64,000 bases of DNA from Dactylorhiza incarnata (Eukaryota > Streptophyta > Magnoliopsida > Asparagales > Orchidaceae): NCBI GenBank assembly GCA_033032865.1, contig JAWHQI010000004.1:20380001-20444000 (forward strand), in the 5' to 3' direction. Made by a program: the position numbers and the translations under genes. Positions within the stretch are counted from its first letter, which is position 1. Each line of letters starts with the position of its first letter. The notes under the pieces are model-generated. The model ran no database searches and was not told the DNA's origin. It worked only from the letters and a program-made list of their open reading frames with translations. This document shows positions 24,234-34,400 of the stretch, in pieces.

Positions 24234-25277
24234 TTAGCTAAAAGGATATTCAAATTGAAAATGCACAGGCAACTCCCTTAATTCACGCTGAGGTAAAAAT
24301 GCCGAAAACTGTTGCCCGACGACTCCTCCGCTATAATCCTGATTCTTTTGTTTTCCGTTAGCGCGAAATTGTGAATCCAAATTACCTATACATACCTTAG
24401 GTAATTTGGATTGCTGGAGATGAGCGGAAAATGGATCGGTGAAGATGTTTGGTTGCACCGGCTCATCCTCTACATGAAAATCGTTAGAAGAAAAAGAATC
24501 AAAATTAAGCGAGTCAGAAAATATTTCACAAGGAGGAGTTTCTTGTGAAAACACATGATTAAGCTCCGGTTGTTCATTTTCAAAAATAAAATTCGTATCC
24601 AAAAATTTATTTGAAATTCCAAGTGGACTAAATTCATGGGACACAATATTTTCATGAATTTCACTTTCAAAGTGAATCATTGGCGAGAGAGAAAATTCAT
24701 GAAAAATAGGAGGAGATTCGGGCGGAGGAGGTGAAGAAACATGTTCTTCATCAATTTCGTCCGGTGTCTCCATGACTCTTTTAAATTCGTGGTAAAGAAG
24801 TTCTTCTTGAGCTTGGGTATAAATATTTAAATTTTGATAAATAGAATCTGGAGAATACCCAAGAGTAGAAGAAAAAGAATTTTGTGGGGTAAAAGAGGAG
24901 GAATGAAAATCTTGATTGACTGAATTTCCTTCATCGCACCGAAAACTATCAGGGTGATCTTGCCACCATGAATAATTAATATCGAAGCAAGAAGAAATAT
25001 TATTAGAATCGAAAAAATCATTCGCATGAAAACTAGATGAATTATTTTCATCAAAGTTTGAATAATTATTTTCATAAATAAACTCAAAATTATTTCCATA
25101 AGAAAAATTTTGAGAGTAAAAATTAATATAACAATCCTCACTTCGATGCGGTGCTCCACAAAAATTACAATTAACTTGGCGCTTTCGTGCGGCTTCCAAA
25201 AGATTGACTTTATTTTGAAGCTCGGCAACTTTGGCGGCCAATTGAGATAACATTTTTGAAGAAAGAAAATTGAACAA
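24234..25277 (-). CDS. Ath-H gag-like zinc-knuckle protein
   Basis: An uninterrupted frame of 347 codons starting about 114 bases after the primer site. The first 35 residues form a probable short coiled coil (LAAKVAELQNKVNLLEAA). A CX2CX3HX4C knuckle follows at residues 37-49 (CNFCGAPHRSEDC), one residue shorter than the usual retroviral-type CX2CX4HX4C. The rest is low complexity, rich in Asn, Ser, Phe, Asp and Glu, with no recognised domain. The knuckle and position suggest the C-terminal end of an Athila gag, kept after deletion of the capsid region and pol, with a long tail appended or diverged. It could bind element RNA; this is inference. The clean frame in a young element suggests it is or was recently translated. 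Confidence 0.7.
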   Translation of the reverse strand: MFNFLSSKMLSQLAAKVAELQNKVNLLEAARKRQVNCNFCGAPHRSEDCYINFYSQNFSYGNNFEFIYENNYSNFDENNSSSFHANDFFDSNNISSCFDINYSWWQDHPDSFRCDEGNSVNQDFHSSSFTPQNSFSSTLGYSPDSIYQNLNIYTQAQEELLYHEFKRVMETPDEIDEEHVSSPPPPESPPIFHEFSLSPMIHFESEIHENIVSHEFSPLGISNKFLDTNFIFENEQPELNHVFSQETPPCEIFSDSLNFDSFSSNDFHVEDEPVQPNIFTDPFSAHLQQSKLPKVCIGNLDSQFRANGKQKNQDYSGGVVGQQFSAFLPQRELRELPVHFQFEYPFS

Positions 25278-25390
25278 CCGTCACTTAATAGAATGAAATT
25301 TGAAAATAAATCAAAAAGAGAAATGGGGGCGGAGAAAGAGATTGATAAAAGTAATAAAATTCACGCTTTCAAAATATCAACAAAAATATG

Positions 25391-25408
25391 TCCCCGGCAA
25401 CGGCGCCA
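25391..25408 (-). promoter_or_regulatory. tRNA-Asp primer-binding site of Ath-H
   Basis: The minus strand reads TGGCGCCGTTGCCGGGGA six bases inside the LTR. This is complementary to the 3' end of plant tRNA-Asp, the primer used by Athila-type elements. It is a strong indicator of lineage and orientation. Confidence 0.95.
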
Positions 25409-25414
25409 AAAACT

Positions 25415-27132
25415 TGATAGCTAAAATTTAGGATATAAAATTTCTCCAAATTCTACGAACTATAGGCAAGAGCACCTATCATTCATAGTATAGGATATTT
25501 AGAAATAAATATCAAGTGTCGTATTCCACGGGGTTGTTGATTACTTCTACTCACACAAATTAATATTATTTTATCTAGATTTAAGAAGATTTTTAGAATA
25601 ATAAAAGAGAAAAGAAAGAAAAGAGCATTTGATCGGAAATCCTTCTTGAGTTAAATAAATTGTAAAATCTAAATTCATAACCAAAAGCGATAGAATAATT
25701 CGACCGTGGAGGTTCCCAAATTATGGTAGAGCCTCTCTCGAGAGAACTACCACCTAACCTTAGGTTGATCGATTAAGACCCCTCGGCCAGTCGAAACACC
25801 TAAGCTTGCTTTATGCGGTGAGCCCCACTATTGGATTTGACTCCAATCCGGAAGATTTGTGTCACCCTCTCTCGAGGAATGCATGCAACTCTTTCCACTA
25901 ATGAATGATCTACACAAATTCATGGATCTCTCGATCACTAGAAAATGGATCAAGAATTGATATTCATATACCGGCAATATGAGATCAATCGAGAAAAATC
26001 AAAAGTGGATCGTAATAATTCTTAAACTAAAGCTCCGAAAATGAGAGATTACAAAATAAGAAAAGCTTAAGAATTCATCCGATCAAATGCTATAAATTCA
26101 GCTAAACATATTTGAAAAGAGAAACATTTTTATAACTAAGTAAAGAGAATTACAATTGCAGGAATTGGAAATCTAAACTATGAATTGAAATTTGCAAGAC
26201 ATAAAGTAAATCTGCATAAAGAAAATACAATAAGAAAATGCTGAAAAAACTAATATAAAATGACCCAATCTAAGCTAGGATCGGATTCCCATCACTTTGG
26301 CAGTAGCTGGCTTTTATAGGCAGAAAATTGGCGAGTCACGCCCTTGGTCACGCCCGTGACCAAGGGCGTGTAAGCTGCGTAATTGCGTCTTGAAAGCCCG
26401 GGAACGTTGGGGAAGAAAAACCGCCAAAATTAATCATCTCGACGGGTCACGGCCTCGGTCACCCCCGTGACCTAGGGCGTGACTTGACCGAATCTGGAAA
26501 CGGCGGGAAACAACACGACCTGGAGTTATTCTGGCAATTGCGGGAAGGGTCACCCCCTAGGTCATGGCCGTGACATGGAGTCACGCCCGTGACAGAGGGC
26601 GTGACTTGACCGAATCTTGAAACGGCGCGATCTGGAGTTATTCTGGCAGTTGCGGGAAGGGTCACCCCCTAGGTCATGGCCGTGACATAGAGTCACGCCC
26701 GTGACTTGGGGCGTGTAGGCTGGAAATGATGTGACCGCGTGTTCTGGCAGCTAGAAGATGGCTGGGTTGAGTCATGGCCGTGACTTGATGTCACGCCCTT
26801 GGTCATGGCCGTGACCTAGGGCGTGTAATACTAAATTGGGCTGGCGGCATGATCTGGCAGATGTAAGATGGCTGGGTTGAGTCATGGCCGTGACTTAAAG
26901 TCACGCCCTTGGTCATGGCCGTGACCGAGGGCGTGTACTGAAGATTTTTGCATACTTGTTCCATTCTTTCCCCTGAACATGGCTGTGAGCTTAAATTTGC
27001 TATTAGCAGCCCCAGATTACCTGAAAACACAAAATAAAGCGAATTAGATATATATTAAACTAAAATTATATAAAAACTAATTAATTACTACTAAAATACT
27101 ATATAAAAATAACTATAAATAATGCACTATCA
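25415..27132 (-). repeat. 5' LTR of Ath-H
   Basis: 1,718 bp. Transcription on the minus strand would start just left of the TATAAAAG box at 26311-26318. U3 (26319-27132) carries the same GTCACGCCC/GGGCGTGAC modules as the other LTR. The outer edge TATCA is followed by the duplicated ACCGT. Confidence 0.92.
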
Positions 27133-27299
27133 ACCGTCAGCTCAGGAGGCAGGTCGGTCGGCCTACTCGTGGAAGCGATCATTTCTATATTGTCAGGCTG
27201 CGTCGTTTTCTTCTTCTTTCTCTTATCCTTCGAGCGATCTCTCTCGCGGCTTTTTCCGGGCTTCTCAAGAACTTCGAGCTGGGCCATTAGATCCACCAT
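27133..27299 (-). pseudogene. Tat-B antisense gene 2, 5' portion
   Basis: The ATG at 27299 starts MVDLMAQLEVLEKPGKSR followed by a Lys/Arg/Asp-rich run, closely matching the start of gene 2 in Tat-D (43585). The frame runs into the Ath-H insertion at 27132 and resumes at 21126. A TATAAAA box lies about 55 bases upstream (27354-27360), between the gene and the LTR. The gene is opposite to gag-pol. Confidence 0.8.
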
Positions 27300-27424
27300 C
27301 TTTTTCGGGTTGTTCAGCCTAAAAGTTCTGCCAGAATAGAAGCTCCTGGAACATTTTATAACCAACATGGTGAAATCGGCGCGGTCTCCGGCTAGAACTG
27401 ATATTTTCGAAATCTTCTCGGAAA

Positions 27425-27445
27425 TTTAAGAATATGCGGGGATTA
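27425..27445 (+). promoter_or_regulatory. Polypurine tract of Tat-B
   Basis: AATATGCGGGGATTA abuts the LTR start TGTTTACCC. The same motif stands before the 3' LTR in Tat-D, E and F and fits the primer site for plus-strand synthesis. Confidence 0.65.
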
Positions 27446-28221
27446 TGTTTACCCAGAAGACCGCTTTCAAGAGGATTACTCGCAGACCGTGCGGTTTGCG
27501 GATCCAAGTCGCCCGGCTCAGGTTATACAAGGTCCATCAACACCAACTAGCACGGGCCGGGCGGTCTGACATAATTCTGACCGCCCTCAAGTACTAAAGA
27601 TAATCCAAGCCCAAGTCCAATAGGACAAGTCGCGGTCTCAAGTCGGAGACCGGGCGGATTGCGCCATAGAGACAAGCCAAGGTTCGGGATCAAAGAACAA
27701 GCCACGGTCTCAAGGCAAAGACCGCCCGGATTGCATCGTCGCCTTGGTCGCGTCATCCTCAGCCTCTGGTCAGACAGGTCGAAAGGGCAAGCAGCCAAGT
27801 CGCGCGGCTTCTTTCTTTTCCTTCTTTGTGTATCCTGTCACCGCCTGCCCGTTTCTCCTGTACCCGGGCAGGCGGTTATTTTATCCCTGCCCGTTCGGGC
27901 AAGCCCCTGGGCCTATAAATAGGGGGCGGCACTGTTCCCAAGACACGCACACTCAAATCCAGGAGCTCGCTTGTTTGAGCTGCGGTCTCGAGTTTCCCGT
28001 CTTGCGGACTGTCTGACCGGCCGGCTTCTTCTTTCCTGCACTTGTAACCGCTGTAACCGCCTCATTTTAATCAAAGGAAAGCCCATCACAGGAGTGGCAT
28101 TTGCCGTGACGGGCGAAGTCTGGCCTTGACCGCTGCTAGCGGTCTCATTTTTCCCAACTAAAAAGTAACCGGCAACCCGCAGCCTCTGATTTCCTTCGGA
28201 GGTGAGATTTCGGACTCAACA
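27446..28221 (+). repeat. Shared LTR between Tat-B and Tat-C
   Basis: A 776-bp LTR with TATA box TATAAATA at 27914-27921 and the paired palindromes upstream of it. A purine tract flanks it on the left and a primer-site region plus gag on the right, so it serves as 3' LTR for one unit and 5' LTR for the next. No target duplication separates them. Confidence 0.88.
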
Positions 28222-28270
28222 GAAACAAACGACCTTCAGATCGTGGATTGTCGGTGAAATCCTCACTGCA

Positions 28271-29897
28271 ATGTCAGACCGCCAGTTCCCCCGTGGAGAC
28301 CGCTCCGATCACAGCGAGGACTCTTTGTGGGAAGCCTTGGAGCAATCCAGGAGAGAAACCGAGCGGGCTCAGAGGGTCACTGATCAGCGACTTGAAGCGA
28401 TCAGCCAGACTTTAACAATGCTAACCGAGCGGCTAGTTCCACAACAAACCGCGGCTAATCAGGCGGTGACCCCGGTCCCTCCTCCACCCCCTCTTTACCC
28501 GCTACCACAAGCCGCTAACTTCCAGCCCCAGCAAGAAGGCTTTGCGGCTAGGCAAAGCTTCTATCAGGAAGCCGCGCACAGCATGCCGGCTCGGGCCCTT
28601 GATTTCCAGGGGGCGGTTTTTCACGCTGCCCTCCTTTCCTACCCTCCTGAAGTTCCTATTCATCACTCCTACCCGTCAGAAGCTGCCGCCCGGTCCTCTT
28701 ATCAGGCGGCTTATCCGCGAATAGCCGCAGCTCCGGCGGCTTATTATCCTACTCCACTGTATGAAGATATGGAAGAAACTTCTCCCTTTGTGGCCGAAGT
28801 CAGAGGGGAGCCTGCCCCTAATAATTTCAGAGAGCCTCGCCTGCCATCTTTCAATGGGGAGACAGATCCCACGGTTCATTTACAAGCCTTCGAGTCAGCC
28901 ATCGCTCTTAGAACCTTAACTGATGCGACCAAGTGCAAGCTTCTTGTGACCTCCTTTGAAGGACAAGCAAGAGAGTGGTTTTATGGATTGCACCCCAGGT
29001 CAATCCGTTGTTTCGCTGAGCTGCGAAGGGAATTCCTGCTGAGATTCTCTACCTCAAGGAAGGGAAAGAGTGGCCCGGCGGCCCTTTTCAAAATAAAACA
29101 GCGGGAAGACGAGACGTGGGCTCGTTTTGTAGACCGCTTCCAGAAAGAAATCATGGAGGTCCAAAATGTTGATCCCGAGTTGTACAGCGTTGCCCTCATT
29201 CATGGTTTGAGGGAGGGCCCCTTAAAATTTGAAGCAAATATAAGGGAGCCTAGGATTTATCAAGAGATGATAAGTTTGGCAAATATGTTTATCAGAGGAG
29301 AGAAGAGTAATCCAGGCTACGTCGCAAAGCTGGTAAGCGACAAGGAGCAATCAAATCCGTCCTTCCATCATCCTCCATCGAATCAGTCCCACTTTGAACC
29401 CCGTTCCCAAAGGGGGAGAAATTACAAAAATAAGTAACCATTCATGGGCCATCAGCGGTTTCAAGATCAGAAACCACTTTTGTCCATCGCTCCCGCTCCA
29501 TCCGCTCCTCTTCCGCAAATCATGTTGGTATACTTACAACAGTACACCGCGCAACCACCTCCAGTCATTCCATCCACTCAATATGATGACTCGCAAGAGT
29601 CATTCACTCCCTTAAACGTCACCATGGACGAAGTAGTCCAGATTCTACAAAAGAGGCCAGATTTCAAAAGGCCTGCTCCTCTGAAGTCGGATATCCGCAA
29701 TCGATATCCGAACCTTTATTGTGAATATCATAAAGAATGGGGGCATCTAACCGAAGACTGTCGGGCCCTTCATTTGCTGATAGAGAGACTCCTGGGAGAA
29801 GGAAAGCTCCGGGGTCTAGTTCGGAAAGATACAACTGCCGAACCAAGTTCCGAGAAGAGAAAAGAGAAAGAAACAGTAGAAGTAACCTGGGAATGTG
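28271..29897 (+). pseudogene. Tat-C gag fragment, fused to the end of antisense gene 2
   Basis: The ATG begins MSDRQFPRGDRSDHSEDS, the family gag start. One frame holds the Pro/Ala-rich N-terminus, the gag domain (about 28870-29310) and the CHHC knuckle (about 29721-29762, with Trp in place of a Gly). A TAA at 29435 lies directly after RNYKNK, at the same codon as in Tat-D. The sequence breaks off before the protease at 29897, and the frame continues into the last part of Tat-E gene 2 to a stop at 30082. The open stretch 29444-30082 (212 codons) is thus a gag/gene 2 chimera. The N-terminal gag stretch (28271-29437) is otherwise open. Confidence 0.85.
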
Positions 29898-30082
29898 GCG
29901 GGGCCCCTCCTGCTCGTATGATTCTTGTCGCACGGGTAGAACGGGACGCCGCGTGGCTTCACAGCACGCTCAATCACATCCACTACCATTCGAGTCAGAT
30001 CTATGGCCTTCTTATTCAGACTGGCGACCAGGTCACTCGACTTCATCGTGAGGATAACCCCCAAGAGCCACATCAGCCGTGA
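29898..30082 (+). pseudogene. Tat-E antisense gene 2, 3' terminal portion
   Basis: Sequence related to the C-terminus of gene 2 in Tat-B and Tat-D resumes here: VARVERDAAWLHSTLNHIH and the GDQVTRLHRED block, ending at a TGA. In the original Tat-E it followed directly on GACGGCCGC at 8657-8665, and the blocks on either side align with uninterrupted copies. Its present reading frame is joined to Tat-C gag. Confidence 0.8.
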
Positions 30083-30492
30083 GCGGCTTTAAACTTTCAT
30101 GAACTATGTTTGTAATTTTTCTTATTCGCTTCTTGGGATGATCTGACAATTTGGTTTACTTTGGATAATATTTTCCTTTAGCACCTTCTGATGTGCTTAT
30201 AACCCGCATAATTTATGCCGAAATGTCTTATGCCGAATTGATGTGCAGGTCGCGCGACTGGCGTTAAATGCTTGAGATTTTTGTTGAATTTCATTAACAT
30301 GCTGATTGTAGGTTTCTGTTTAATCGGCCTGACTTGCCTATGCGCAAGCCATTGTTTATTCTTGTTATCTGTGCTGCTTGTGTGATATAATCCGCATGGT
30401 TTAATGTCATATCCGCGCCATAGTTTTGTTATTTGCAGATCGTTAACTCTATAAGTAGTAACCATTACGGTGATCCATTCATACTTTCTGAA
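30083..30492 (+). other. Spacer between antisense genes 2 and 1 of Tat-E
   Basis: It corresponds to 18889-19242 and 41203-41561. It carries the TATA-like CTATAAGTAG at about 30449-30458, about 40 bases before the ATG of gene 1. No other gene is seen. Confidence 0.6.
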
Positions 30493-30644
30493 ATGGCGCG
30501 AGCTAAGCAAAAGTCGTCGCGGTCTGAGAAAGTTCACGCGGTCCGAACTGACGCGGCTTCCGCTTTCCGATCGGCCAATCATAAAGAGTGTCGCTTAACT
30601 CAGATCGAGTTGAATGATTTTATTGAAGAATATATGGTTGATAG
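30493..30644 (+). pseudogene. Tat-E antisense gene 1, first part
   Basis: The ATG begins MARAKQKSSRSEK and continues through SANHKECRLTQIELNDFIEE, the counterpart of SADLEECCLTKEELDEFVEK in Tat-D gene 1. The frame is cut at 30644 by Tat-D; the last five bases GATAG are repeated at 44557-44561, where the gene continues in frame. The TATA-like box lies about 40 bases upstream. Confidence 0.82.
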
Positions 30645-31420
30645 TGTTTACCCAAAAGACCGCTTCCAATAGAATTACTCGCAGACCGGGCGGTTTGTAG
30701 TTATAAGTTGCCCGGTTAGGGTTTTACAAGGTCCATCAACACCAACTAGCAAGGGCCGAGTGGCCTGACAAGATTCAGATCGCCTCCAAGTACTGAAGAT
30801 TATCCAGGCCCAAGTCCAAAAAGGCAAGCCGCGGTCTCAAGTCGGAGATCGCCCGGGTTGTACCATAAAGACAAGCCAAGGTTCAAATCCAAAGGATAAC
30901 CCGCGGTCTCAAGACGGAGACCGCTCGGATTACATCGTCACCTTGGTCGCGTTGTCTTCAACCCCTGGTCAGACAGGTCGGAAGGGCAAGCCGCCAAGCC
31001 GCGCGGCTTCTTTCTTTTCTTCTTTGTGTATCCCGTCACCGCCTGCCCATTTCTCCTGTACCCGAGCAGGCGGTTATTTTATCCCTGCCCGTTCAGGAAG
31101 GCCCTCGAGCCTATAAATAGGGGGCAACACTGTTCCCAAGACACGCACACTCGAATCTAGGAGCTCGCTTGTTTGAGCTGCGGTCTCAAATTTCCCGTCT
31201 TGCGAACTGTCTGACCGGCCGGCTTCTGCTTTCCTGCACTTGTAACCCGTTGTAACCGCTTCTTTTGAATAAAAGGAAAGCCCATCACAGGAGTGGCATT
31301 CGCCGTGATGGGCGAAGTCTGGCCTTGACCGCTGCTAGCGGTCTCGTTTTCTCCACCTAAAAAGTAACCGGTAGCCCGCAGCCTCCGATTTCGTTCGGAG
31401 GTGCGATTTCAGACTCAACA
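30645..31420 (+). repeat. 5' LTR of Tat-D
   Basis: 776 bp. TATA box TATAAATA at 31112-31119, with the paired G/C palindromes upstream slightly decayed. A GAATAAAAGG polyadenylation-like motif lies at about 31266. U5 holds the GACCGCT/AGCGGTC hairpin (about 31326) and CCTCCGA/TCGGAGG (about 31382). The primer-site region GAAACACGCGACCTTCAGAT follows at 31421. Confidence 0.92.
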
Positions 31421-31472
31421 GAAACACGCGACCTTCAGATCGCAGATTGTCGGTGAAATCCTCTTTGCCATA

Positions 31473-34400
31473 ATGTCAGACCGCCAGTTCCCCCTTGGAG
31501 ACCGCTCCGATCATAGTGAGGACTCTTTGTGGGAAGCCTTGGAGCAATCCAGAAGAGAAGCCGAGCGGGCTCAGAGGGCGACTGATCAGCGGTTGGACGC
31601 AATCAGTCAGACTTTGGCCCTATTAACCGAGCGGTTAGTTCCACAGTAAACCGCGGTTAATCAGGCGGTGACTCCAGTTCCTCCTCCGCCTCCACCTTAC
31701 CCGCTACCACAAGCCGCCAACCTCCAATCTCAGCAAGAAGGCTTTGCGGCTAGGCAAAACTTCTATCAGGAAGCCGCGCACAGCATGCCGGCTCGGGCCC
31801 TTGATTTCCAGGTGGCGGCTTCTCATGCTGCCCGCCTTTTTCTTACCCGCAGGAGGGTGCAGCCCGTCTCCTACCCGCCTGAAGCTCCTATTCATCACTC
31901 CTACCCGCCAGAAGCAGCTGCCCGGTCCTCTCACCAGGCGGCTTGTCCGCAAGTAGCCGCAGCTCTGGCGGCTTATTATCCTGCTCCTCTATATGAAGAT
32001 ATGGAAGATACTTCTCCCTTTGTGGACGAAGTCTGAGGGGAACCTGCCCCTAATAACTTCAGAGAGCCTCGCCTGCCAGCTTTCAATGGAGAGATTGATC
32101 CCACTGTTCATTTACAAGCCTTCGAGTCAGCCATCGCTCTTAGGACCTTGACTGATGCGACAAAGTGCAAACTCCTTGTGACCTCCTTTGAAGGACAAAC
32201 AAGGGAGTGGTTTTATGGGCTGCACCCCAGATCTATCAGTTGCTTTGCCGAGCTGCGTAGAGAATTTCTGCTAAGATTCTCTACTTCAAGGAAGAGGAAA
32301 AGTGGCCCGGCGGCCCTTTTCGATATAAAGCAGCGGGAGGATGAAACGTGGGCCCGTTTCGTGGACCGCATCCAGAAGGAGATCATGGAAGTCCAGAATG
32401 TGGGTCCAGAGTTGTATAGGGTTGCCCTCATTCATGGTTTGAGAGAGGGCCCCCTAAAATTTGAAGCGAATATAAGGGAGCCTCGAACTTATCAGGAAAT
32501 GATAAGTTTAGCAAACATGTTTATCAGAGGAGAGAAGAGCAATCCGGGCTATGTCGTAAAGTTGGTAAGCGACAAGGAGCAGTCCAATCCGTACTTTCAC
32601 AATCCACCATCAAATCAGTCTCGCTTTGAACCCAGTTCCCAAAGGGGGAGGAACTACAAAAATAAGTAACCATTCATGGGCCATCAGCGGTTTCAAGATC
32701 AGAAACCACCGTTGGCCATCGCTCCCGCTCCATCCGCTCCTCTTCCGCAAATCATGCCGGTATACTTACCACAGTATACCGCGCAGCCACCTCCAGTCAT
32801 TTCATCCACTCAATATGATGACTCGCAAGAGTCATTCACTCCCATAAATGTCACCATGGATGAAGTGGTCCAGATTCTACAAAAGAGGCCAGATTTCAAA
32901 AGGCCTGCTCCTCTGAAGTCGGATATCCGCAGTCGAAATCCGAACCTTTATTGTGAATATCACAAAGAAGGGGGCATCTGACTGAAGACTGTCGGGCCCT
33001 TTGTTTGCTGATAGAGAGACTCCTGGGAGAAGGAAAGCTCCGGGGTCTTGTTCGGAAAGATGCAATTGCTGAACCAACTGCCGAGAAGAAAAAAGAGAAA
33101 GAAATAGTGGAAGTAACCTAGGAATGCGACGACGTTGAAGATGTCGGCTGCTATGGCACCATCCACCCTTCCACTGAATGCATCGAAGTCAATGATATGG
33201 GCCCCTTGGGGGACATCTATTGTATCCATGGAGGAGCTGGAGTGGAGTCATCTCGCAAGTCCAGCATTGCAAGAGTTCTGAAACAGGAAGTGACAGTCAC
33301 TACAAGTTCTCCCCCTAAAGGCACCATTGTCACTTTTGGTCAGGACAACCTTCCCCCAAATGCCAATCCCTTCGATGATGCTGTGGTCATCAAAGCTGTC
33401 ATCGAGAATTATACAGTTCACAAGATCTTGATTGATACAGGCAGCTCCGTCAATCTCCTTTTCCGCCCAACTTTCGAAGCCATGAAGACCGGAAAGCCTT
33501 TGCTTTCCACCGACGGGCCCCTTTACGGTTTTTCTGGGGAGAAGAAAGAAGCAGAGGGTTCAGTAAAGCTCCTGGTCTCTCTTGGAGGAGTAATAAAGCT
33601 AATCAATTTCGTGGTGGTGGATGCCCTGAGCAATTACTGCGCCATCTTCGGGAGGCCGATTCTTAATGCATACAGGGCAGTAGTGTCTACCTTTCACCTT
33701 GCTCTCAAGTTCGCTGTCGAAGGAAAGCAGTATCGGGTTAGAAGCAACCCAAAGGTGGCTCGGGAGTGCTATGTCCGAACTGTCAACATGATCACCGACG
33801 TTTCACTTCCCGAGGCCATGGCTGAAGTTCTGGAAATTGCTGAATCCTCAAGGGCTGCTGTGGAAGAGAAAGATCGCGAAGGGGTTCACCTGGAACCTGC
33901 CTAGGCAACCCAAGAGTTTCCTATTGCTGAAGGGGAAGAAAAGAAGCTGGTTATCAATGCTGAGTTGCTGGAGGAGGAAAAAGTGGAGCTAATCTCTTGC
34001 CTGTTGGAGAATCTGGATATCTTCGCTTAGTCAGCGGAGGATATGCCAGGAGTGGATCCAGACGTGGCTTGTCATCATCTCAATGTATCTTCTGAGTTCA
34101 AGCCTGTCCAGCAAAATAAGAGAGAAGTGGCGACCAAGCTGGCGTTGCCCATCAGAGAGGAGGTTTCCAAACTCCTGAAAGCGGGTTTTATTTCTGAAAT
34201 TCAATATCCCACGTGGATGTCGAATGTTGTAATGGTTAAGAAATCTGGTGGGAAGTGGCGCATGTGCGTGGACTTCACCAAACTTAATAAAGCGTGCCCT
34301 AAAGATTGATACCCTCTACCTCAGATAGATGTCTTGGTTGATTCTGCGGTTGGGTATGGTTTTTTGAGTTTCCTCGATGCTTTCTCTGGGTATCATCAAA

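Larger units (their letters stand above)
21127..27132 (-). mobile_element. Ath-H: non-autonomous Athila-type LTR element
   Basis: A complete 6,006-bp insertion with LTRs at 21127-22845 and 25415-27132, ends TGATA/TATCA, and a perfect ACCGT duplication (21122-21126 and 27133-27137). Its primer site matches the 3' end of tRNA-Asp, typical of Athila elements, and sets the orientation as minus. The internal part is only about 2.6 kb, with one gag-like open frame and no protease, RT or integrase. It must therefore depend on a partner for mobility. The LTRs differ at only about nine or ten sites by eye, so this is probably the youngest insertion in the window. Confidence 0.93.
8666..29897 (+). mobile_element. 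Tat-B/Tat-C: tandem Tat element with shared middle LTR, right end lost
   Basis: A plus-strand Tat element runs LTR (8666-9405), gag-pro-pol, hairpin trailer, two antisense genes, LTR (27446-28221). The right LTR is followed not by host sequence but by a second primer-site region and gag (Tat-C) that stops abruptly at 29897, after which Tat-E gene 2 resumes. GCCGC precedes the left edge and only GC of it may survive at the right junction. This fits a tandem LTR-internal-LTR-internal array that lost its distal part by deletion. An Athila-type element (21127-27132) is nested inside. Confidence 0.85.
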
